A DNA stretch of 64,000 nt from Microbacterium sp. T32 (lineage in GTDB: Bacteria > Actinomycetota > Actinomycetes > Actinomycetales > Microbacteriaceae). How positions within the stretch are numbered: position 1 is the stretch's first letter; the number at the start of each line of letters is the position of its first letter. Positions 57,174 to 64,000 of the stretch are shown in pieces. The stretch lies in the NCBI RefSeq assembly GCF_001619615.1, contig NZ_LQQP01000006.1, positions 1 to 64,000 of the forward strand, written 5' to 3'. The notes beneath the pieces are model-generated. The model was not told the origin of the DNA. It made no database searches and saw only the letters and a list, made by a program, of their open reading frames with translations. The position numbers were made by a program, and so were the translations under genes.

Positions 57174-58492
57174 CGCAGAAGCCCCTCGTAGTGACGCTGC
57201 TGGAGTTGCGCGTCGATCTGCTTCACCGTCTCGAGGCCGACGCCGACGATGATGAGGATCGACGCGCCGCCGAACGGGAAGTTCTGGTTGGCACCGACCG
57301 TCGCCAGCGCCACGAGCGGCAGCAGAGCGATGAGGCCGAGGTAGATGGAGCCGGGCAGCGTGATGCGCGTCAGCACGTAATCGAGGTACTCGGCGGTCGG
57401 ACGGCCCGCCCGGATGCCGGGGATGAAGCCGCCGTACTTCTTCATGTTGTCGGCGACGTCGACCGGGTTGAACGTGATCGCGACGTAGAAGTACGTGAAG
57501 CCGACGATCAGCAGGAAGTACACCAGCATGTACAGCGGGTGGTCACCGCGCGTCAGGTACTGCGAGATCCAGGTCACCCATGCAGCCGGCTCCTGGCCCG
57601 CCTGCGGCTGGTTGAACTGCGCGATGAGCGCGGGGATGTACAGCAGGGACGACGCGAAGATCACCGGCACGACACCGGCCATGTTGACCTTGATCGGGAT
57701 GTACGTGTTCGTCCCGCCGTAGGTGCGGCGCCCCACCATGCGCTTGGCGTACTGCACCGGGATGCGACGCTGCGACTGCTCGACGAACACGACGAGCGCG
57801 ACGACGACGATGCCGACCGCGAGGACCAGGAGGAAGACCTCGACGCCGCGGGTGTTCAGGATCGCGAACATCGCGGCCGGGAACGTCGCGGCGACCGAGG
57901 TGAAGATGAGGATCGACATGCCGTTGCCGACACCGCGCTCGGTGACGAGCTCGGCGAACCACATGACCAGGCCGGTACCGGCGGTCATGGTGATGATCAT
58001 GAGCAGCTGGGCCCACCAGATGTCGTTGGTGAGCAGCTGCTGGCACTCCGGCGCACCGCCCGTGCCGAGCAACTGGCCCGACCGGGCAACGGTCACGAGG
58101 GTCGTGGACTGCAGCAGCGCGAGCGCGATCGTCAGGTAGCGCGTGTACTGCGTGAGCTTGGCCTGGCCGGCCTGGCCCTCCTTGTACAGCGTCTCGAAGT
58201 GCGGGATGACCACGCGCAGGAGCTGCACGATGATCGTCGCCGTGATGTACGGCATGACGCCCAGCGCGAAGATCGACAGCTGGAGGAGCGCGCCGCCCGA
58301 GAACAGGTTGACCAGCGAGAGCAGCCCCTCGGTGCTTCCCGACGATGCGAGACAGCTCTGGACGTTCGGGAAGTCGACGAAAGGCGTCGGCACGTGGGCA
58401 CCCAGCCGGTAGATGGCGATGATGCCCAGCGTGAAGGCGATCTTCCGCCTCAGGTCGGGCGTGCGAAAAACCCGCGCGATGGCGCTGAACAA
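57170..58492 (-). CDS. secY: Protein translocase subunit SecY
   Basis: A 440-residue ten-span channel of the Sec translocase. It begins FSAIARVFRTPDLRRKIAFT and includes IYRLGAHVPTPFVDF, FALGVMPYITATIIVQLL, and the C-terminal loops RIPVQYAKRMVGRRTYGGTN and GFIPGIRAGRPTAEYLDYVL. A TTG start is chosen: GGAGGA lies 6 nt upstream and the protein head matches the family; a GTG 14 codons earlier has no such site. Confidence 0.97.
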   Translation of the reverse strand: MFSAIARVFRTPDLRRKIAFTLGIIAIYRLGAHVPTPFVDFPNVQSCLASSGSTEGLLSLVNLFSGGALLQLSIFALGVMPYITATIIVQLLRVVIPHFETLYKEGQAGQAKLTQYTRYLTIALALLQSTTLVTVARSGQLLGTGGAPECQQLLTNDIWWAQLLMIITMTAGTGLVMWFAELVTERGVGNGMSILIFTSVAATFPAAMFAILNTRGVEVFLLVLAVGIVVVALVVFVEQSQRRIPVQYAKRMVGRRTYGGTNTYIPIKVNMAGVVPVIFASSLLYIPALIAQFNQPQAGQEPAAWVTWISQYLTRGDHPLYMLVYFLLIVGFTYFYVAITFNPVDVADNMKKYGGFIPGIRAGRPTAEYLDYVLTRITLPGSIYLGLIALLPLVALATVGANQNFPFGGASILIIVGVGLETVKQIDAQLQQRHYEGLLR

Positions 58493-58556
58493 GGGGATTC
58501 CTCCAGAACGATCTCGGCGCGCGACGAGGCGCACTCGGACTCAGACTAACCCAGAA

Positions 58557-58586
58557 GGGGCCGACGGCCACACGGCCGCCGGCCCC
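58557..58586 (-). terminator. Hairpin between rplO and secY
   Basis: 13-bp arms GGGGCCGACGGCC and GGCCGCCGGCCCC with one mismatch and loop ACAC, 15 bp after the rplO stop. Could attenuate the transcript before secY. Confidence 0.55.
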
Positions 58587-58601
58587 TCCCCGGGTGATAC
58601 G

Positions 58602-59138
58602 TCAGTTGATCGAGCCGCCGGCGGCGACGATCTTCTGCTCAGCAGAGCCGGAGACCTTGTCGACCGTCACGTTGAGCGCGACCGAGATGTCGCCGGTGCC
58701 GAGCACCTTGACCTTCTCGTTCTTGCGCACGGCGCCCTTGGCCACCAGGTCGACGACGGTCACGTCGCCACCCTGGGGGTAGAGCTCGGCGAGCTTGTCC
58801 AGGTTCACGACCTGGTACTCGACCCGGAACGGGTTCTTGAAGCCGCGGAGCTTCGGGGTGCGCATGTGCAGCGGCATCTGCCCACCCTCGAAGCCGACCT
58901 TGACCTGGTAGCGGGCCTTGGTTCCCTTGGTACCGCGACCGGCCGTCTTACCCTTCGAGCCCTCACCGCGACCGACACGGGTCTTCGCGGTGTGGGCGCC
59001 CGGGACGGGACGGAGGTGGTGGACCTTGAGCACGCCGGGGCGCGCCGCGGGAGCGGCATCCTTCTTGGCGGCCGTCTTACGGGCCGGAGCCTTCTTCGGG
59101 GCGTCGACCGTGGCGGTCTCGTCCTTCTTGTCAGCCAT
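58602..59138 (-). CDS. rplO: 50S ribosomal protein L15
   Basis: A 178-residue L15. The first 30 residues are an Ala/Lys-rich extension ([20 protein letters not shown]). The conserved part begins [20 protein letters not shown] and includes [20 protein letters not shown] and [14 protein letters not shown]. Needed late in 50S assembly. Its ATG shares one base with the rpmD stop. Confidence 0.97.
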   Translation of the reverse strand: MADKKDETATVDAPKKAPARKTAAKKDAAPAARPGVLKVHHLRPVPGAHTAKTRVGRGEGSKGKTAGRGTKGTKARYQVKVGFEGGQMPLHMRTPKLRGFKNPFRVEYQVVNLDKLAELYPQGGDVTVVDLVAKGAVRKNEKVKVLGTGDISVALNVTVDKVSGSAEQKIVAAGGSIN

Positions 59139-59323
59139 TAGTCGATCTCCTCAACCTTGACGAGGTGGGCGACGGTCTTGACGTAGCCGCGCGTCTGCGC
59201 GTCGTCCGGACGGACGACCGAGTCGCCGATCCGCTTCAGACCGAGCGAGCGCAGCGTGTCACGCTGGTTCTGCTTCTCGCTCACCTTGGACTTGATCTGC
59301 GTGACCTTCAGACGCTCGGCCAT
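59138..59323 (-). CDS. rpmD: 50S ribosomal protein L30
   Basis: A 61-residue L30: [40 protein letters not shown] and the end [11 protein letters not shown]. Length is exact for the family. ATG start; it shares one base with the stop of rpsE and with the start of rplO. Confidence 0.97.
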   Translation of the reverse strand: MAERLKVTQIKSKVSEKQNQRDTLRSLGLKRIGDSVVRPDDAQTRGYVKTVAHLVKVEEID

Positions 59324-60003
59324 CAGGCACCTACCTTCTGAGCGGCGGCCTCGGCGCGCACGAGGCGGGCCGGGGCGACCTGGTCGAACTCCAGACCGCG
59401 GCGGGCGGCCACGGCGCGGGGCTCCTCGAGCGACTTCAGAGCCTCGACGGTCGCGTGCACGATGTTGATCGTGTTCGACGAGCCGAGCGACTTCGAGAGG
59501 ACGTCGTGGATGCCGGCGCACTCGAGGACGGCGCGGACGGGACCACCGGCGATAACACCGGTACCGGCGGCGGCGGGGCGCAGGAGCACCACACCGGCGG
59601 CAGCCTCACCCTGGACGGGGTGCGGAATGGTCGAGCCGGAGCGCGGAACGCGGAAGAAGTTGCGCTTGGCTTCCTCGACACCCTTCGAGATGGCGAGGGG
59701 CACTTCGCGGGCCTTGCCGTAACCGACACCCACGACGCCGTTGCCGTCGCCGACGACGACGAGCGCCGTGAAGCTGAAGCGACGACCACCCTTGACGACC
59801 TTCGAGACGCGGTTGATCGTCACGACGCGCTCGAGGAACTGGCTCTCGTTGCGGTCGCGCGACCCACGGTCACGCTGGTTGGCGTTGCGCTCGCGACCAC
59901 CGCGGCGGGGCTCGCGCTCACGCTCGGCGGGTGCCTGGGACCCAGCCGCACCCTCAGTCGGTGCAGTCTGCTCGGTCACTTCGGTCTCCTTGTTGTCACT
60001 CAC
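59323..60003 (-). CDS. rpsE: 30S ribosomal protein S5
   Basis: A 226-residue S5. Residues 1-50 are a charged extension rich in Arg, Glu and Asn ([22 protein letters not shown]). The conserved part begins [20 protein letters not shown], with the S5 signature [20 protein letters not shown] ([20 protein letters not shown]) and [24 protein letters not shown] sequence. It guards decoding accuracy. ATG start overlapping rplR by 4 bp. Confidence 0.97.
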   Translation of the reverse strand: MSDNKETEVTEQTAPTEGAAGSQAPAEREREPRRGGRERNANQRDRGSRDRNESQFLERVVTINRVSKVVKGGRRFSFTALVVVGDGNGVVGVGYGKAREVPLAISKGVEEAKRNFFRVPRSGSTIPHPVQGEAAAGVVLLRPAAAGTGVIAGGPVRAVLECAGIHDVLSKSLGSSNTINIVHATVEALKSLEEPRAVAARRGLEFDQVAPARLVRAEAAAQKVGA

Positions 60004-60359
60004 AGGTTCAGCCCTCCTTCGCGGGCGCCTTCGGCGATCGCGGCGACACGACCGGCGTAACGGTTGCCACCGCGGTCGAACACGACGTCCGAGAAGCCGG
60101 CGGCCTTGGCGCGCTCGGCGACGAGTTCGCCCACCTTGCGGGCCTTGGCGGTCTTGTCACCGTCGAACGAACGCAGGTCGACCTCGAGGGTCGAGGCCGA
60201 GGCCACGGTGTGGCCCTTGCTGTCGTCGACCAGCTGGACGAAGACGTGGCGGGCCGAACGCGTCACGACGAGACGGGGACGGAGCTCCGTACCCACGACC
60301 TTCTTGCGCAGACGAGCGTGGCGACGCGCGCGGGCGGCGGACTTTGTCTTGATAGCCAT
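60000..60359 (-). CDS. rplR: 50S ribosomal protein L18
   Basis: A 119-residue L18 that binds 5S r[43 protein letters not shown] and the end [23 protein letters not shown] start 2 bp after rplF. Confidence 0.97.
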   Translation of the reverse strand: MAIKTKSAARARRHARLRKKVVGTELRPRLVVTRSARHVFVQLVDDSKGHTVASASTLEVDLRSFDGDKTAKARKVGELVAERAKAAGFSDVVFDRGGNRYAGRVAAIAEGAREGGLNL

Positions 60360-60361
60360 GG

Positions 60362-60898
60362 CTACTTACCACTCTTTCCGGCCTTGCGGCGCACAACCTC
60401 GCCCGCGTACCGCACACCCTTGCCCTTGTAGGGCTCGGGCTTGCGGATCTTGCGGATGTTGGCGGCGGCCTCGCCGACGGCCTGCTTGTCGATGCCGCTC
60501 ACGGTGAGCTTGTTGTTGCCTTCGACCGTGAGGGTGATGCCCGCGGGCGGGTCGATCAGGACGGGGTGCGAGAAGCCGAGGGCGAACTCGACCGAGCTGC
60601 CCTTCTGCGCCACGCGGTAACCCGTACCGACGACCTCGAGGCCCTTGGAGTAGCCCTGGGTGACACCGATGATGTTGTTGTTGATGAGCGTGCGGGTCAG
60701 GCCGTGGAGCGACCGCGACTCGCGCTCGTCGTCGGGGCGGGTGACGAGAACCTGGTTCTCCTCGACCGACACCTCGAGGGGGGATGCCACGGTGAGCGTG
60801 AGCTCGCCCTTGGGGCCCTTGACGGCGACCTCCCGGCCGTTCACCGAGACGGTGACTCCGGCGGGGATGTCGATGGGAAGACGTCCGATACGCGACAT
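60362..60898 (-). CDS. rplF: 50S ribosomal protein L6
   Basis: A 178-residue L6: [20 protein letters not shown] at the start and [20 protein letters not shown] with [20 protein letters not shown] near the end, the L6 signature. ATG start 6 bp after rpsH. Confidence 0.98.
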   Translation of the reverse strand: MSRIGRLPIDIPAGVTVSVNGREVAVKGPKGELTLTVASPLEVSVEENQVLVTRPDDERESRSLHGLTRTLINNNIIGVTQGYSKGLEVVGTGYRVAQKGSSVEFALGFSHPVLIDPPAGITLTVEGNNKLTVSGIDKQAVGEAAANIRKIRKPEPYKGKGVRYAGEVVRRKAGKSGK

Positions 60899-60904
60899 GT
60901 CAGA

Positions 60905-61303
60905 TCACCACACGTAGGCGAGGACTTCCCCGCCGACGCCCTTCTGCTCGGCCTGACGGTCGGTGAGGAGACCGGAGGAGGTGGACAGGATGGCGACGCC
61001 CAGACCGCCGAGGACCGTGGGGACCTCGGTGGACTTCGCGTACACGCGGAGGCCGGGCTTCGAGACGCGCTTGATGCCGGCGATCGACCGCTCGCGGTTC
61101 GGGCCGTACTTCAGCGTCAGGGTGAGGGTCTGGCCGACGCGGGCGTCCGAAACGGACCACTCGGCGATGTAACCCTCCTGCTTGAGGATTTCGGCGATGT
61201 GCGTCTTGAGCTTCGAGCTCGGGAGCGACACGGAGTCGTGGTGCGCCGAGTTCGCGTTGCGCAGACGGGTCAGCATGTCTGCGACCGGGTCTGTCATCGT
61301 CAT
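60905..61303 (-). CDS. rpsH: 30S ribosomal protein S8
   Basis: A 132-residue S8: [40 protein letters not shown] and the end [20 protein letters not shown] with GGEVLAYVW. Binds 16S helix 21 and in some bacteria represses the spc operon. ATG start behind AAGAAGC; a threonine codon-Met pair upstream gives an alternative two codons later. It is separated from rplE by 100 bp holding a hairpin, where rpsN stands in many bacteria. Confidence 0.97.
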   Translation of the reverse strand: MTMTDPVADMLTRLRNANSAHHDSVSLPSSKLKTHIAEILKQEGYIAEWSVSDARVGQTLTLTLKYGPNRERSIAGIKRVSKPGLRVYAKSTEVPTVLGGLGVAILSTSSGLLTDRQAEQKGVGGEVLAYVW

Positions 61304-61366
61304 GTGTTGCTTCTTTCGATCATGAGGTTTCGACTGCCGTTACACGACAGCCGACCTTCGATGAGA

Positions 61367-61388
61367 GGCCCCCGGGATGCCGGGGGCC
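61367..61388 (-). terminator. Hairpin between rplE and rpsH
   Basis: Perfect 9-bp arms GGCCCCCGG and CCGGGGGCC with loop GATG, 15 bp after the rplE stop on the minus strand. May be an attenuator; it occupies the place where rpsN lies in many other genomes. Confidence 0.6.
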
Positions 61389-61403
61389 CGGGTCGGCGGA
61401 TGC

Positions 61404-61994
61404 TCAGGCCTGAGCGTCCGACGACTGGAACGGGAAGCCGAGCTGGCGGAGCAGCGAGCGGCCCTCGTCATCGGTCTTCGCGGTGGTGACGATGGTGATG
61501 TCGAAACCACGCACGCGGTCGATGCGGTCCTGATCGATCTCGTGGAACACGGACTGCTCCTGGAGACCGAAGGTGTAGTTGCCGTTGCCGTCGAACTGCT
61601 GGGCCGAGAGACCGCGGAAGTCGCGGATACGGGGCAGTGCGAGGTTGACGAGGCGGTCCAGGAACTCCCACGCACGGTCGCCACGGAGGGTGACGTGCGC
61701 ACCGATGGCCTGGCCCTCGCGCAGCTTGAACTGCGCGATGGACTTCCGGGCCTTGGTGACGATGGGCTTCTGACCGGTGATCTTGGTGAGGTCGTCGACC
61801 GCGCCATCGATTACCTTGCTGTCGCGAGCGGCCTCGCCGACACCGGTGTTCACGACGACCTTGACCAAGCCGGGGATCTGCATGACGTTCGCGTAGCCGA
61901 ACTCTTCCTGCAGGGCCTTCTTGATCTCGGTGTTGTACTTCTGCTTCAGGCGGGGCTGGATCTTGCCAGCCACCGCGGCAGTGTCGGTGCTCAT
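61404..61994 (-). CDS. rplE: 50S ribosomal protein L5
   Basis: A 196-residue L5 that binds 5S rRNA and the P-site t[63 protein letters not shown] and [23 protein letters not shown] start 2 bp after rplX. Confidence 0.98.
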   Translation of the reverse strand: MSTDTAAVAGKIQPRLKQKYNTEIKKALQEEFGYANVMQIPGLVKVVVNTGVGEAARDSKVIDGAVDDLTKITGQKPIVTKARKSIAQFKLREGQAIGAHVTLRGDRAWEFLDRLVNLALPRIRDFRGLSAQQFDGNGNYTFGLQEQSVFHEIDQDRIDRVRGFDITIVTTAKTDDEGRSLLRQLGFPFQSSDAQA

Positions 61995-61996
61995 AT

Positions 61997-62356
61997 TCAG
62001 AGGTCCTTGCCTGACTTCTTCGCGTAGCGCACGCGGACGGTGCGCTTCACGCCGTCCTTCACCTGCTCCTCGACGCGGTGACCGACACGGGTCGGCTTCT
62101 TGGTCGAAGGGTCGACGAGCGCGACGTTCGAGATGTGGATCGGGGCCTCGAAGGTCTCGATGCCACCGGTCTTGGTGCCGCGCTGGGACTGGCCGACGCG
62201 GTTGTGCTTGGTGACGTAGTTCACGCCCTCGACGATCACGCGGTTCTGCTCGGTGAGGACCTCGAGGACCTTACCCTGCTTGCCACGGTCTCCGCCGCGC
62301 TCGGGCTTGGCGCCCGAGATGACCTGAACCAGGTCGCCCTTCTTGATCTTCGCCAT
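61997..62356 (-). CDS. rplX: 50S ribosomal protein L24
   Basis: A 119-residue L24 with its KOW motif at the start ([40 protein letters not shown]) and [20 protein letters not shown]. An early assembly protein of the 50S. ATG start 2 bp after rplN. Confidence 0.97.
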   Translation of the reverse strand: MAKIKKGDLVQVISGAKPERGGDRGKQGKVLEVLTEQNRVIVEGVNYVTKHNRVGQSQRGTKTGGIETFEAPIHISNVALVDPSTKKPTRVGHRVEEQVKDGVKRTVRVRYAKKSGKDL

Positions 62357-62358
62357 GA

Positions 62359-62727
62359 TCAGATGACCTCCGGGGCGAGCGAGACGATCTTCATGAACTT
62401 CTTGTCGCGAAGCTCACGACCGACCGGTCCGAAGATGCGGGTGCCGCGGGGCTCCCCGTCGTTCTTCAGGATCACGGCGGCGTTCTCGTCGAACTTGATG
62501 TACGAGCCGTCGGGACGACGGGTCTGCTTGACCACGCGGACGACGACGGCCTTGACCACGTCGCCCTTCTTGACGTTTCCACCGGGGATCGCGTCCTTGA
62601 CCGTGGCGACGATGACGTCGCCCAGGCCCGCGTATCGGCGGTTCGAGCCGCCGAGCACGCGAATGGTCAGCAGCTCCTTGGCGCCGGTGTTGTCGGCGAC
62701 CTTCAGCCGGGATTCGTTCTGAATCAC
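62359..62727 (-). CDS. rplN: 50S ribosomal protein L14
   Basis: A 122-residue L14: [20 protein letters not shown] and [14 protein letters not shown] region [20 protein letters not shown] with the L14 signature, ending [12 protein letters not shown]. Length is exact. ATG start 34 bp after rpsQ behind AAGGAGTAAC. Confidence 0.98.
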   Translation of the reverse strand: MIQNESRLKVADNTGAKELLTIRVLGGSNRRYAGLGDVIVATVKDAIPGGNVKKGDVVKAVVVRVVKQTRRPDGSYIKFDENAAVILKNDGEPRGTRIFGPVGRELRDKKFMKIVSLAPEVI

Positions 62728-62761
62728 TTGTTACTCCTTGGGTTCCAAGCAGCCGCGAGGC

Positions 62762-63094
62762 TTACTTGGCCTTCTCGAGGATCTCGACCAGGCGCCAGCG
62801 CTTGGTGGCGCTGAGCGGACGGGTCTCGTTGATGACGACCAGGTCGCCGATGCCGGCCGAGTTCGTCTCGTCGTGGGCCTTGACCTTCGACGTGCGACGG
62901 ATGACCTTGCCGTAGAGCGGGTGCTTCACGCGGTCCTCGACCTCGACGACGATCGTCTTGTCCATCTTGTCGCTGACGACGTAGCCACGACGCGCCTTGC
63001 GGTAACCGCGGGCGTTCTCGTCGCGCACGTCATTGGCGGCGTGCTCGTGACCGGCGACCTGCGCCTCGGCCTCTGCCTTCTTCGCGGTAGCCAT
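62762..63094 (-). CDS. rpsQ: 30S ribosomal protein S17
   Basis: A 110-residue S17. Residues 1-30 are an Ala/Glu-rich extension; the core begins [20 protein letters not shown] and includes [20 protein letters not shown] and [23 protein letters not shown] start sharing one base with the rpmC stop. Confidence 0.97.
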   Translation of the reverse strand: MATAKKAEAEAQVAGHEHAANDVRDENARGYRKARRGYVVSDKMDKTIVVEVEDRVKHPLYGKVIRRTSKVKAHDETNSAGIGDLVVINETRPLSATKRWRLVEILEKAK

Positions 63095-63404
63095 TACTCC
63101 GCCTCTTCCTTCGCGGCGTCGTCAGCGGCATCCGCCTTCTTCGCCTTGCTCTTCTTCGCCTTCGTCGCCTCGACCGGGGCCGGCGTGGCGCGGATGCCGA
63201 GCTCGCGCTCGCGGATCACCGTGTACAGCCGCGCGATGTCGCGCTTGACCGCACGGATGCGGCCGTGGCTCTCGAGCTGGCCGGTGGCCGACTGGAAGCG
63301 CAGGTTGAACAGCTCTTCCTTGGCCTTGCGCAGCTCCTCGACGAGGCGCTGGTCTTCGAACGTGTCGAGCTCGCTCGGGGCGAGCTGCTTGGTGCCGATC
63401 GCCA

Positions 63405-63405
<1 letters not shown>
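63094..63405 (-). CDS. rpmC: 50S ribosomal protein L29
   Basis: A 103-residue L29. The two-helix core is residues 1-70 ([40 protein letters not shown]). The last 30 residues are a Lys/Ala tail ([20 protein letters not shown]) typical of actinobacteria. ATG start sharing one base with the rplP stop; a longer upstream frame reads through rplP. Confidence 0.96.
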
Positions 63406-63823
<418 letters not shown>

Positions 63824-63824
<1 letters not shown>

Positions 63825-64000
63825 TACGCCGACGCTCCTTCTGCCACGGGGGCCTCATTGCGCGGGCCACGACGACGGTCGCCACCGCGGTCGTCACGAC
63901 CGCGCGACTTCGGCGCGTTGGCCTGCTCGCGAGCGAGCTCCTTGTTGGTGAGGTCGCCCTTGTAGATCCAGACCTTCACGCCGATGCGACCGAAGGTCGT
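63824..64000 (-). CDS. rpsC: 30S ribosomal protein S3, C-terminal part (cut by window edge)
   Basis: Only the last 58 codons and the stop are in the window; the start lies beyond the right edge. The visible part contains [20 protein letters not shown], the conserved end of the S3 C-terminal domain. A charged tail follows ([20 protein letters not shown]) and ends in VAEGASA. Its TAA overlaps the rplP start by one base. S3 is part of the mRNA entry channel. Confidence 0.95.

Overview
The window is high-GC DNA from an actinobacterium, most likely a member of the Microbacteriaceae and probably Microbacterium or a close relative. Grounds: strong G/C bias at third codon positions, an Asp23/AmaP-type envelope operon, an F420-dependent LLM oxidoreductase, LAxTG-type sorting signals, many genes whose start codon lies only 5-7 nt downstream of a TANNNT box (leaderless transcripts), and a spc-alpha ribosomal operon without rpsN. 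No tRNA, rRNA, CRISPR array, prophage or insertion sequence was seen.

Region 1 (1-16.9 kb) is mainly cell-surface polysaccharide. It holds two paralogous polyprenyl-phosphate sugar transferases (338-1909 and 10896-12368), a UDP-sugar dehydrogenase, a Wzc-like tyrosine autokinase (12436-14091), a Wzb-like low-molecular-weight phosphatase (8967-9680) and a large STAND/LuxR-type regulator (14433-16904). Between them lie a six-gene Asp23/AmaP envelope-stress operon, an AarF/UbiB kinase, a VanZ protein and an XRE regulator with a small partner gene. A GGGGTGA element recurs upstream of several of the polysaccharide genes.

Region 2 (16.9-27.3 kb) is mixed housekeeping and accessory: a DivIVA-like coiled-coil protein, an aldo/keto reductase, a MarR regulator divergent from a DUF7882-like gene, a DUF2207 membrane protein, a lipase-like hydrolase, and a TerC-family metal exporter preceded by a yybP-ykoY manganese riboswitch.

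Region 3 (27.4-33.6 kb) looks like an undescribed polymer locus. An XRE regulator overlaps a membrane-anchored right-handed beta-helix protein, which overlaps a processive GT2 synthase; a beta-helix lipoprotein and a GH114-like glycosidase lipoprotein lie beside them. The XRE protein and the membrane beta-helix protein end in the same 55-residue helix-turn-helix-like module (34 of 55 identical by eye). The beta-helix protein may therefore be a transmembrane sensor with a cytosolic DNA-binding tail.

Region 4 (33.6-37.6 kb) has small genes: an FBP-type zinc-finger protein whose frame runs antisense into its neighbour, a PPOX-class protein, a 2'-5' RNA ligase-like protein, a region-2-only sigma-like protein, and a second and third DUF7882-like gene around another MarR regulator.

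Region 5 (37.7-50.0 kb) is a second surface-polymer locus: a GH6 glycosidase, a response regulator, a second processive GT2, a histidine kinase, and two copies of a convergent pair (membrane protein with degenerate GGDEF fold facing a lipoprotein). A DUF4012 protein and two small sortase-substrate-like proteins follow.

Region 6 (50.0-64.0 kb, all minus strand) is the conserved translation cluster. In transcription order it reads rpsC (partial), rplP, rpmC, rpsQ, rplN, rplX, rplE, rpsH, rplF, rplR, rpsE, rpmD, rplO, secY, adk, map, a DsbA-like thioredoxin, infA, rpmJ, rpsM, rpsK, rpoA, rplQ, truA and an endonuclease/exonuclease/phosphatase-family gene.
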